Assembly: GCF_019059575.1 (NCBI RefSeq)
Contig: NW_024883395.1
Span: 18,501 to 82,500, forward strand
From: Amphibalanus amphitrite
Taxonomy: Eukaryota; Arthropoda; Thecostraca; Balanomorpha; Balanidae
DNA: 64,000 nt
Direction: 5' to 3'
The notes beneath the pieces are model-generated. The model was not told the origin of the DNA. It did no database searches and saw only the letters and a program-made list of their open reading frames with translations. A program made the translations under genes and the position numbers. Shown piece by piece: positions 11,291-20,126 of the stretch (its first letter is position 1; every line of letters begins with the position of its first letter).

Positions 11291-13000
11291 TCAAAAGTAT
11301 CGGAAGTCCGGTTGCGGCCGGAAGTGCACGCGGCGGCCGCTGCGGGTGTGCACCGGCGCAGCCGCGGACGGCTTGTCGTCCTCGTCCGGCGATGCGGAAG
11401 ACGTCACTCCAGGTCTTGAAGTCCTCTTGCTGGACGGTCTTGTAGTCGTCGGCGTCTGTGTCGGCTCGTCGGGCGCCCCAGTGGCGAGGGGCCCGAGCGA
11501 GGTCGACGGTGACGGCTGCTGCTCCGGAGCCGTAGGCTCGGTACTGCTCGGACCAAGCGTGTCCGCAGATGGCGGCATGTGTGCCGGTTTGAGTCTGTCG
11601 ACGCTTACAGTGTCGTGGGCGCCAGTCGGCAGCTCCAACGTGAACACTTTAGGGCTGCGTCTGATGACTCGCATGGGGCCGCGGTACGGGGACTCCAGAG
11701 AGTGCCGCACGCGGTCAACGCGTACCCACACGTGTGTGCATGTCATGAGATCGGGTGGCACGTGCGTCGGTGGTGTGCGGGCGTGGTTCGAGCCCTGTGA
11801 GAGCGTGACGAAATCGATTTCTGACATACGCTTTGCCAGTTCTTGGACGTACTTTGTCCCGACGGGGACCTTCTCGACGGCGCAGCGGGGAAACAGCACC
11901 TGCGCGCCTGTGACGGCAGTGAATGCCGAAAAACCCGACTCTGCTGGCATAGCTCTTATACCTAACAAAACTACTGGTAGCGCGCGCAGCCACTCTTGCC
12001 GGCGCGCCCTGATCGCGGCTTTGAGCGTTCGGTGGACCCGTTCCACCATTCCATTGCACGTCGGATGATAAGCAGTGGTTCGGAGGCGATGGAAACCTAT
12101 CATTGAAGACAAGTGTGAAAACAGTTCTGATTCGAATTGGGAACCGCGGTCCGTGACTACATGCAGTGGCACTCCGAACCGGGACACCCAAGTGTCGAGG
12201 AAAGCAGAGGCTACACTTTCCGCGGTGATCGAGACCAACGGCACGGCCTCGACCCAACGCGTGGCGCGATCGATGCATGTCAACAAATAACGAAATGGCG
12301 CGGTGAAGGGGTGCCCGTGGGGTACTGACGGGGGCAGCGGCCCGACTATGTCTATATGTACAGTTTCGAACCGCTGTGAGGGCACGTCAAACCGACCGGG
12401 CGGAGAACGAGTGTGCCTGTGCACCTTGGCTTCCTGGCATGCTTCACACTCCTTCACCCATCGCGCAATATCACGGCGCATATCATGCCAGAAATAGCGA
12501 GAGCTGATGAGACGGGTGGTGCCTTTCCTACCCGGGTGTGACAGGCCGTGGAAACGATCAAACACGGCGCGCCTGCATGCCTCTGGTACGTACGGGCGTG
12601 GATGTGGTCCAGTGTTTTCACACAGGACTGTGATGTCGCCAGACAGTGTTACTGGCTCCAATCGGGAGTTGTCCTGCGGGTTTGAGCGCGATCCTGGACC
12701 TGACTCGGAATCCTGGTGCTCTGAATCGGCACTGTCGGTGTCTCTCTCCTTTTCCTGCTTCTGAGCCGCCGCGATAAAATGGAGGTCACATGCATCGAGG
12801 GACACTGCATTTACCGGGCGACTGAGACAGTCCGCCACCACGTTGTCACTGCCACGAATGTACGAGACCTCCGTGATGTATTCCGTGACGACACACCAGT
12901 GGCGCTGTTGGCGGTCAGACTTAGCCGTGTGCGGGCTGTGAAAAGCGCGCACGAGTGGCTTGTGGTCCGTTCGCAGGGTAACGTGGCGGCCTTCGATCAT
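11291..13000 (-). CDS. pol: gypsy pol, 3' part: end of RNase H and integrase
   Basis: Opens with the end of the RNase H domain (VTLRTDHKPL near residue 8), then the integrase zinc domain (H...H...CEAC around residues 150-200). The DDE core follows: the first Asp in VHIDIVGPLPP, the second in VTDRGSQFES, and Glu in NGMVERVHRTLK. After it comes a GPY/F-type module (SPYRGPMRVIRR) and a proline/threonine-rich tail. The ATG at 13000 is incidental: this frame continues the upstream pol frame after a small deletion near 13030. Integrase joins the cDNA to the genome and is expected in a cytoplasmic then nuclear particle. Confidence 0.9.
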   Translation of the reverse strand: MIEGRHVTLRTDHKPLVRAFHSPHTAKSDRQQRHWCVVTEYITEVSYIRGSDNVVADCLSRPVNAVSLDACDLHFIAAAQKQEKERDTDSADSEHQDSESGPGSRSNPQDNSRLEPVTLSGDITVLCENTGPHPRPYVPEACRRAVFDRFHGLSHPGRKGTTRLISSRYFWHDMRRDIARWVKECEACQEAKVHRHTRSPPGRFDVPSQRFETVHIDIVGPLPPSVPHGHPFTAPFRYLLTCIDRATRWVEAVPLVSITAESVASAFLDTWVSRFGVPLHVVTDRGSQFESELFSHLSSMIGFHRLRTTAYHPTCNGMVERVHRTLKAAIRARRQEWLRALPVVLLGIRAMPAESGFSAFTAVTGAQVLFPRCAVEKVPVGTKYVQELAKRMSEIDFVTLSQGSNHARTPPTHVPPDLMTCTHVWVRVDRVRHSLESPYRGPMRVIRRSPKVFTLELPTGAHDTVSVDRLKPAHMPPSADTLGPSSTEPTAPEQQPSPSTSLGPLATGAPDEPTQTPTTTRPSSKRTSRPGVTSSASPDEDDKPSAAAPVHTRSGRRVHFRPQPDFRYF

Positions 13001-14568
13001 GTCACGAAAGTGGAGTGTGGCCAGATAAGCCGCGAGTAGCTGTCATACGCGGCGTACTTCTGTTGGGCCTGACTGAGCTTCCGTGAAAAGAAGCCAATGG
13101 GAACGGGTACTCCGTCCACAATCTGATGGAGCGCGGCACCCACCGCGACTTGTGATGCGTCAGTAACGAGCTCGTACTGCTCGCAGTGTGGCACTGGGTG
13201 TGGCAGAGTGCAGGCGCCAGCCAGCGCTGCTTTACTGTCACTGAACGCCTGAGTCTGTTCCTCTGTCCACGTCAGTCCTTTGCTTTTTGGGTTGAGTCGA
13301 ATCAGTTCGGTCAGGTGGAACGTGACATCGGCGAATCGCGGAATCATACGCCGGTAGAAGCCGATGAGTCCCAGATAGCGACGCAGTGACTCTGAGTCAT
13401 GCGGTAGAGGGAGGTCCAGAATCTCCTTCACTCTGGCCTTGGGAGGTGTGACACCTGTGCTGGTGACATCATGACCGAGGAAAATGAGTGACTTCTTCAT
13501 GAACTCGCATTTCTCCAGTGAGATGCGAAGCTTGTGCTCAGCCAGCTTGCTGAACACGAGGCGCAAATCTTTCTCATGCTGCTCCTGGTTCTCGGAAAAT
13601 ACCAGGATATCGTCAAGATAGACGAACACGCACGGCACGTCTCGGAAGATGCCGTCCATGACCCTCTGGAATGTGGCACCTGCGTTGCGAAGCCCCATTG
13701 GAATGAAGGCGTATTCGTACAAGCCGAAGGGCGTGGTGACGGCCGTCTTCTCTGAGTCAGCGGGGTTCATAGGCACCTGGTGATATGCACGGAGCAGATC
13801 GATTTTGCTGAACCACTGAGCGTTGTGGAGCTTGGTTGAGAGGCTCTGAATGTGCGGCAGTGGGTAGCGGTCCGGTTTGGTTACGGCGTTGAGCGCGCGG
13901 TAATCACCGGTGACACGCCACTCACCAGGGGTACTCTTCGGAACCATGTGAATGGGTGAGGCCCACGGGGACCTAGAGGGACGAATCACTCCTGTTTTGA
14001 GCAGCACATCGAGTGCTTGCTTTGCTGCGGTTAGTTTGTCGGGCGGCAGCTTGCGTGGGCTGGCGAACGTGGGTGGAGCGCTGCCGGTGTCGATGAAGTG
14101 AGTGGTTTTGATTGGCGAGTCGGTGTAGTCAGGCTGGTTAGGGCTGAGAACAGCGGGGTGATCCTCTAGGATGGGCCGTACTGCCTCAGGCACCTGAGCG
14201 AGATCATTTATCACCAAATGAACAGACTCCCCGGTCGTCGGTACACCGGGAGCAGAGAGCAGAGTGGTGGAGTCGCGGAGAACTTGGGAACCACAATCGA
14301 CAACCAACGAGTTGTGAGCGAGAAAATCGTTACCGAGTAGTGGCTCTGTCACTTCAGCCACTACAAATGTCCATGTGTAACTGCGTCTGAGTGTGGGGAG
14401 GACAATATCGAGAGTGGCCTCGCCATGCACGCGCAGTGGCTGCCCGCTGGCAGTCGTGATCGAAACAGCGGACGGGTGAATTAGAGTTCCATTCACATAG
14501 GAGGGTGGAACCAGGGATACACCAGCGCCAGTATCCACGATGAATTTCAGGGGCTGATCATTCACCTT
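12997..14568 (-). CDS. pol: gypsy pol, 5' part: protease, reverse transcriptase, start of RNase H
   Basis: Begins with an aspartic protease (FIVDTGAGVSLVP), then reverse transcriptase with WRVTGDYRALN near residue 216, the fingers/palm segment PFGLYEYAFIPMGL near 279-292, catalytic YLDD at about 316-319, and the start of RNase H (VTDASQVAVGAAL). The frame is -1 relative to gag and has no ATG of its own at the junction, so it is presumably made by frameshifting as a Gag-Pol fusion. It terminates early, just after the KYAAYDS segment, by a frame change near 13030. The insertion would therefore make a pol without integrase and is probably not autonomous in its present state. Confidence 0.92.
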   Translation of the reverse strand, partial: KVNDQPLKFIVDTGAGVSLVPPSYVNGTLIHPSAVSITTASGQPLRVHGEATLDIVLPTLRRSYTWTFVVAEVTEPLLGNDFLAHNSLVVDCGSQVLRDSTTLLSAPGVPTTGESVHLVINDLAQVPEAVRPILEDHPAVLSPNQPDYTDSPIKTTHFIDTGSAPPTFASPRKLPPDKLTAAKQALDVLLKTGVIRPSRSPWASPIHMVPKSTPGEWRVTGDYRALNAVTKPDRYPLPHIQSLSTKLHNAQWFSKIDLLRAYHQVPMNPADSEKTAVTTPFGLYEYAFIPMGLRNAGATFQRVMDGIFRDVPCVFVYLDDILVFSENQEQHEKDLRLVFSKLAEHKLRISLEKCEFMKKSLIFLGHDVTSTGVTPPKARVKEILDLPLPHDSESLRRYLGLIGFYRRMIPRFADVTFHLTELIRLNPKSKGLTWTEEQTQAFSDSKAALAGACTLPHPVPHCEQYELVTDASQVAVGAALHQIVDGVPVPIGFFSRKLSQAQQKYAAYDSYSRLIWPHSTFVT

Positions 14569-14606
14569 GGCTGTGACCCTAAGGAGCGGCAGGCCGAGGG
14601 CTGCGT

Positions 14607-15482
14607 TTACGGCCTGCTCCTCTCGTTTCCCGACTCTGAGGCTGCACGGGAGGGAGATGCAGCTCGTGAGGACGGTTGCATGGTCAGATCAGCAGCTTTG
14701 TCGGGCCAGTGACACCATGGCTTGCAAGTGCGTGCTCTGCTGCCGAAAAACAGGTGAGCACGGCATACTTTCGGCTTCTGGTCAGGGTGGAACGGCGTGA
14801 GACCGAGAGAAGCTCTTGAATCACGAGCATCACGAGCAGGGGAGTGTGTGGCGGCTCGGCTCTGCGGCTGAGTGGCCCTGTGGTACCTTGGGTGCTGCTG
14901 AGCCACCAGGAACGCCTGTGAGTCAGACTGTGGGTCCTGATCCTGACAGTGAACCATGTTAGCAGCTGAGTTTTGCACAAGAGGGATCAGCTCGTCCGCG
15001 AGTTTGCCCAACTGCGACAGTGAGAGCTCGCGCTGAGAAGCCAGGGCCGTAGCAATGCCTGTGGGTAGCGACTGGATAAATTTGTGCCGAACGAGATCGT
15101 CTCCGACACCAACCTTGTCGGCCACCTCTCTGAGTTCGCTTAGAAAGAGTGAGGGTCGGCCCGTCAGACGCGTTTTGCTGATCAGTTTCTCAAACATCTC
15201 TGGCTTTGTCTTTTCGTACATGTCAGTGACGGCTGTCTGTAGCTCAGAGAAATTTTTGTTGCTCAAGACAGCACGCGGAATGTGCGAGATGGTTTCCGGA
15301 GGCAGGGCAGAGAGAACGTGGTAGAATTTGGTCTGCGAGTTGGTGATTTTGGCAATGTTAAATTGGGCGTCCATAATAGCAAACCAGCCGTCAACCGCGG
15401 TGTCCATAAAAACCGGCGGCTTGATCGACACATGATGGACCGGCTCAGCATGAGCGGGTTCCATCGTGCCCTCGTTCGTCAT
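14607..15482 (-). CDS. gag: gypsy gag
   Basis: 291 residues from an ATG at 15482. The N-terminal half has the capsid-like helical text of Ty3/gypsy Gag (VDGWFAIMDAQF, FYHVLSALPPE). Near residue 238 is a nucleocapsid motif in which C, H, C, C are spaced CX2HX9CX3C (CRAHLFFGSRARTCKPWC), the unusual CHCC arrangement known for the CsRn1 clade, in place of the common CCHC knuckle. The tail is rich in Ser, Arg and Ala. It overlaps into the pol frame by a -1 shift. It forms the particle that packages element RNA. Confidence 0.88.
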   Translation of the reverse strand: MTNEGTMEPAHAEPVHHVSIKPPVFMDTAVDGWFAIMDAQFNIAKITNSQTKFYHVLSALPPETISHIPRAVLSNKNFSELQTAVTDMYEKTKPEMFEKLISKTRLTGRPSLFLSELREVADKVGVGDDLVRHKFIQSLPTGIATALASQRELSLSQLGKLADELIPLVQNSAANMVHCQDQDPQSDSQAFLVAQQHPRYHRATQPQSRAATHSPARDARDSRASLGLTPFHPDQKPKVCRAHLFFGSRARTCKPWCHWPDKAADLTMQPSSRAASPSRAASESGNERSRP

Positions 15483-15769
15483 GATCGTTAAAGTATAGCC
15501 GGTGTTTGCAATGCACTGAACAATTAAAATTTAAAACACCGAGTGCAAAATCCGAGAGAGCCAATGGAACGCCGAAATAAAATCACCGAGAAGATAAATG
15601 CCTAACTAATCACACGGCGGAGAGATGGCACAGAAACCATCATGGAAAAGTGGCGCAGAAGCCACTGTGGAGCGACGGAATAGCAATCCATGTGGGGGAA
15701 TAATATAAAATAATTGATTCGGGAATGAGCGGAGGCGACAACCCGGAAGTATGGAAAAATCGAACAAGA

Positions 15770-15791
15770 ATCACGTCGGCGGTCACCAATA
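15770..15791 (-). promoter_or_regulatory. Primer binding site, tRNA-Trp-like
   Basis: Directly after the 5' LTR (minus strand) comes TATTGGTGACCGCCGACGTGA. The TGGTGACC...CGACGTGA text matches the complement of the 3' end of tRNA-Trp except for an extra base. CsRn1-clade elements are known to use tRNA-Trp as primer. Confidence 0.65.
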
Positions 15792-16425
15792 TGTGGTGCT
15801 GTGGGGCTGTTCACCACATATCAGTGACTGGATTTTACGTTAATCAGAAATGGAGAATATCAACCTGGTGCGTGTTCCAAAAATTCAATCAGTTCGATCC
15901 AAACGGCCCCAAGTAAAAGAATTAATTAAAAGAGCGGGTTGTTATATTTAAATTACCAAAACGAAGTCAAAAACCAAAACAGCGAATCAGACAATGGAGC
16001 GACGAAGAGACGAGAATGAAATCCAAATTTGCCAAATATGCCCTGCCTAATCTAAGTTATAAATCCCGGACAGAACGGGCCAAATCGCGGAGCCAGACGT
16101 GACGCGTCTGCTCGGGCCAAGAGCTCGGCCAGAAGTCCCGGGGTAGCGCGCGGCCCGACGCAGCGGGCCGGGTCCAGACATGCGCAGAAGCACTCGGACA
16201 CCACGTGGCTGCCGATCGGAGCGCGGATTGGTCACTGGCCGACGCACTGCGGCAGCGCAGGCCGCAGACACGCGGTCGCATCGTGATGGGACAAAGTTCA
16301 CGAACAGACACGTCCTGGGCCGCCCCCCCCAGCGCCGGGGCGGGGTAGCGACGTCACAAGTCGGCGCGCGAATCGGTCTGCGCCGGGAACTCCCGTGCCG
16401 GCCGGCGACACACGTGGTTACCACA
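15792..16425 (-). repeat. 5' LTR of the gypsy element
   Basis: 634 bp against 633 bp for its partner; the visible difference is one C in a C-run near 16322-16330. Followed on the plus strand by the target duplicate CCCT. It should contain the element promoter; no core element is assigned. Confidence 0.93.
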
Positions 16426-16681
16426 CCCTGACCGTCCACGGGTCTTGACAAAGCCTCTGCATCTCTATAGAGACCCGCTCAGCCGTCCGTAACGCTGCCT
16501 CCGCGTCCATTCCAAGTCGCGTGTGAAAGTTGGCTGCCATCCATTGCCAATATGCTCCCATACACATAGAGGGATTTTTGCTTATTTTGGTCAAATGTTG
16601 GTACCGGTTGAGACCAGCTTTTTGAGATGTTGTTTGCGGTTGTGTGGTACTCATACCATTTGTCCGGAACGCTCATCCTTA

Positions 16682-16865
16682 TGGCTGAAACATACTCTTT
16701 CCGCAGTCAGGAAATCGCATGCGAGAGCCTATTCAAATACATGGAAGCACGCTCGCATCAATCGCACGCACCTCCCGCAAGCGATTGATGCGAGAAGAAT
16801 TGCAATGTATTTGAATAGGCTCTCGGATGCGATTTCCTGAACGCGGAAAGAGTCTGTTTCAGCCT
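16682..16865. mobile_element. Foldback MITE, possibly PIF/Harbinger-type
   Basis: A nearly complete hairpin: GGCTGAAACA...TGTTTCAGCC ends, AGGAAATCGCATG-type inner arms, and a central CGCATCAATCGC/GCGATTGATGCG dyad. It is flanked by TTA on both sides (16679-16681 and 16866-16868), the duplication typical of PIF/Harbinger. A half copy lies at 9238-9345. Confidence 0.55.
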
Positions 16866-17029
16866 TTAGGGTAAAACTGAGGAGGGGTATGGTGAGCAGC
16901 AGGTCACAGAGGCCACGCGGTGACCTCAGGTCAGACGGCAGACCGGCCGATCGTTCCATTTCCGGCAGCTGGTGCTGACGCCTCAGCCAGTCTCTCACCG
17001 CGTCAGGATCTCCAAGGAGCACCTGAAGC

Positions 17030-17388
17030 TCACCACCAGTGAGAAGATCCAGTAGCGGAGCTGCACGTCCCATCCCTACGCTTAGTTTGGTCAGCTAAAC
17101 TGAATATATCCTTTGCGACCAGTTCGGATCCTTTGCGAGTTACGTCATTAGTCCCAGCATGTATAACAACCCGTTTAGCACCACATTTGCGTATGGCCTG
17201 GCTGATGTCCTGTCTCACGTGCTCGGTAGTGGCACCTGAGATGGAGTGAAAAGCGGGTTTACTGGGGCCGCGTTCACTCATTCCCTCGAGGCGCCTCACG
17301 TTGGAGTCCCCGATCACCAGCAGAGAAGTCCCTGCATTAGCGGGCTGGCGACCGGCGTGCCGTTCTCCAGCGGTCGTCCGGTGTTTGT
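17030..17388 (-). pseudogene. SGNH/GDSL-hydrolase-like fragment
   Basis: The open frame reads LLVIGDSNVRRL, matching block I of SGNH hydrolases (catalytic Ser in GDS), and about 55 residues later VVIHAGTNDV, matching block III (Asn of GTND). It stops shortly after without block V (DxxH). A further open frame at 16729-17073 may be the shifted continuation, and a MITE sits at 16682-16865. Such domains occur in ORF1 of some CR1-type LINEs and in multi-copy invertebrate proteins. I judge it a decayed element or gene fragment; activity is not implied. Confidence 0.4.
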
Positions 17389-17479
17389 GTCCATATTACA
17401 TGAAATCATGATCTGAGAAGCTTTTACCAAAAATGCAGTCAAAAAACTTCACGAAAAGTAAATTCAGCTTGCCTAAAAC

Positions 17480-17851
17480 GCAATTATTTTAGATGACCTA
17501 GGTTGTCCTTGACCCTGACCTTGACATCTGTACATCGTCGAACAACATGTTCCATGAAGGCTGGCAACAAAGGCCGAAATCAAGGTGTCAAAAGCTCACA
17601 GGGCCCATAGCCAACGCAAGATGTTGAGAATTGGTCATTTGGGTCGTGACATGACCTGAAAAACAAGGTCATATCTCCGAAACCAAAAACCACAGAAACT
17701 TGAAATTTTCAGTGGACATCAAGAAAGGATAGAGGAGCAGCTATACGAAAAATCAGGCTTCTAGCTCTAAAAATCTTGAGTGCAGAGCAGAAAGACTACC
17801 TGGGGGGGTAAGACTCGGGTTAATCCCCCCCCATGTGCGGGCGAGGATTAA
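17480..17851. mobile_element. Right-end fragment of a TTAA-flanked element
   Basis: Carries TGACCT/AGGTCA hexamers, a G-run/C-run hairpin near 17800-17832 and the terminus GCGAGGATTAA. Its end TTAA (17848-17851) is also the start of the next element. Left end not found. Confidence 0.5.
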
Positions 17852-18867
17852 CCCGCGCACCGACGGGGGGGCGGATATCCGCCCCCCCTGAGGTTTTTCG
17901 CGAATAGCGGGAAAACCGCGGCGCGTAGCGCCGCGAAATTTGGTACGACTATTCCCTCATCAATTTTACACATGGTGTGCAAGTTTGAACCTCCTACATT
18001 TTAAGGTCAGGTCACCAGGTCACTTTGAATGACCCAACCTCAAGTCACTTTTTTGCAACTTTGTCACCGTGCCAGAGCTACAGTAGATGTCGGAGGCCTT
18101 TGAAAGTCGCAGGATGTTATTATGTCATTAGTAGCTACAATTTGTTTATCTCGGAATTTTGATATCGGTGACCTAAGGTCAGGTCAGTTTCGCGACCTCC
18201 CCATTATAAGTCAATGGGGGAAAAATCAACTCCCAGTTTTTACCACTAAAACGGGTCGGAATGGCCCCATATACCATACATGACTTCATATACGATCAAC
18301 CTTCACTACCTTGAGGTCTGTTTTGCTGTTGGGCAGCTGTGAGGTCATGTGACGTCATCAAAGGTTACCAAAGGTTTTTGGCAAATACCTCCGTACAGGA
18401 ACAAAATACAGACGCGTGGATGGATGGTCTCATTGTGTTCAGCTCGTCAAGACGCATCGAATGATATACATGATGACCTCGAGGTCACGTGACCTGAGGT
18501 CAACCTTTGACCTTGACCTTTCGAGGTCAACATATATATCATTCGATGCGGATTGACGAGAGGATCACGATGATGCCCTTAGTTTGTTCCTATCGTGACT
18601 AATTCGAAAGTTATTCGACAAAAACTCTCTCCATATCCAGCGCCGCCATTTTGACTTTTTCGACCCCTGTGACGTCATCTTTGACCTGACCTGAAAATGA
18701 CCTTTGTAAAAATTGTAGATCTTGACCGTGCGTATCCGATGCCGTTTACCGCTTGTCGCTATCTTGCTTCGTTCTCGAGATCTCAGGGGGGGGGGGCGGT
18801 CATCCGCCCCCCCCCCCCCTCCCGTCGGTGCGAAGTTGGCGCAGACCCCCGTCGGTGCGCGGGTTAA
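17848..18867. mobile_element. TTAA-flanked non-autonomous element, family C, complete
   Basis: Ends TTAACCCGCGCACCGACGGGGG and its inverse. Contains the G/C hairpin GGGGCGGATATCCGCCCC, a GCGGCGC hairpin, the conserved block TCGGAATTTTGATATCGGTGA, and a central dyad with GACGCATCGAATGATATA and its inverse around seven AGGTCA/TGACCT hexamers at about 18475-18535. Close relatives lie at 23805-25694 and, with different ends, 58106-59097. Confidence 0.85.
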
Positions 18868-19948
18868 GGATTAAAAAAAAACTTTTGAGATATATCGATT
18901 TTACTTATGTAACTACATGGCGTTTTCAGTCAAAAAGTGGTAAATGTTTAAAAAATCACCAAAAATCAAAGATTAAGGCAAATTGCAAATTAAGGACATG
19001 AATAGACGCAGCCTATCGAGTTCTTTAAAAATGCTATCTCGGATCTTCTATAAAATGCGTTTTTAACCCCTAAAAACTAAAAAAAAACTATATTTATTGG
19101 AAAACAGCTAATAAAATCCAAAATTTTGAGAATTTAAAAAAACGGAGTATATGTTATACCTAGAGCTCTATTAGAACATAAGATGTCCAAAATTTCAACT
19201 TTCTATCTTGATTTTTGGCCCCCAAATTGTAAAAAATAGCTCCAACATGCATAGGGCATGGTGACGTCATAAGCATTTTCGTGAATTAGAGGCACTTCTG
19301 AACATTGCATGTGAAAACAAATGGCACCACTAGATTCCTGGGACAAAGTTCGTCTAGAAAAGTGCATTTTTATGTCAAAAATAAAAAGTTGAAAAATTGA
19401 CTTTTTTTCTTAGCCCTCGTTTGGTTATGTATGGAATAAACGATTTTTTATGCTTTCAATGCACACCTATCACCAGCACAGTGACTTGGGGTCACATATA
19501 ACCATTACCATCGGATTTGGCGTGAAAAATAAGCCATAAAACATGTGTCGCACGCCCATGTAGCAGAAAGTGAAAACCGTGACCTTTCGTGACCTGACCT
19601 GACCTTGACCCGTACTTAGTATGACCCCTATACGCACATGGTACCTTCACTAGGTCTTTGAGGTCATTTGTGGTGAGTTTCGAGCAGCAGCTATCGATTC
19701 CGCTGTCCGTAAGCCTAGTTAATCATGCAAAACCCCAGAATTTGACTTTTGACCTGATCTTGACCCAAAAGTTGCCCTCAAACTTAAAATCTTAAGAGTG
19801 CTTTGGGAAGGTCTCGTAGAGACCTTTCGAACACCGCCTCGCGGGGCTCGATACGACCATTGGTTCTCGAGATAACAGGGGGGGGGGGTCGGATCCGACC
19901 CCCCCAAGCTGTCGTGGGTACGGAAATAGCCCAGGCGGTGCCGGGTTA
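18868..19948. mobile_element. Degenerate sequence ending in a TTAA-type element right end
   Basis: The right part has TGACCT repeats (19590-19610, 19745-19765), a G-run/C-run hairpin GGGGTCGGATCCGACCCC near 19880-19907, and ends GGTGCCGGGTTAT, a mutated GGGTTAA end. The left part (18870-19500) is AT-rich without recognised features. Confidence 0.4.
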
Positions 19949-20126
19949 TGTTGAAGACCAACACACAGTACCGCGATAATTATGTAAATGCATTGGCTTA
20001 CACACGCCATAAATTGCATTAGTTGTCGATAAACGAAACAGCACTATTCTGAGAGGAAAAAATACAAGAACAAAAGATTGCTGATTGTTTAACCCTCGCC
20101 CGGCGAGGGGGGTTGATGCAACCCCC

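Larger units (their letters stand above)
10409..16425 (-). mobile_element. Complete Ty3/gypsy LTR retrotransposon, CsRn1-type
   Basis: Two near-identical LTRs (10409-11041 and 15792-16425) enclose gag and pol on the minus strand, with the 4-bp duplication CCCT at 10405-10408 and 16426-16429. Order gag, protease, reverse transcriptase, RNase H, integrase is the Ty3/gypsy order; no envelope gene is present. The gag zinc motif of CHCC spacing and a primer site resembling tRNA-Trp point to the CsRn1 clade. LTR near-identity argues for a recent insertion. One frame break inside the RNase H region separates pol into two frames. Confidence 0.93.

Noticed and set aside
11346-12068. 240-residue plus-strand frame and neighbours at 12075-13755
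   Set aside because: Antisense shadows of gypsy pol in GC-rich sequence; the minus-strand frames hold the conserved domains.
10409-16425. Endogenous virus with an envelope gene
   Set aside because: No envelope frame lies between the pol end and the 3' LTR; only about 250 bp with a minisatellite are there.
18868-19500. AT-rich stretch as a possible scaffold attachment region or gene desert marker
   Set aside because: Composition alone does not support a function.
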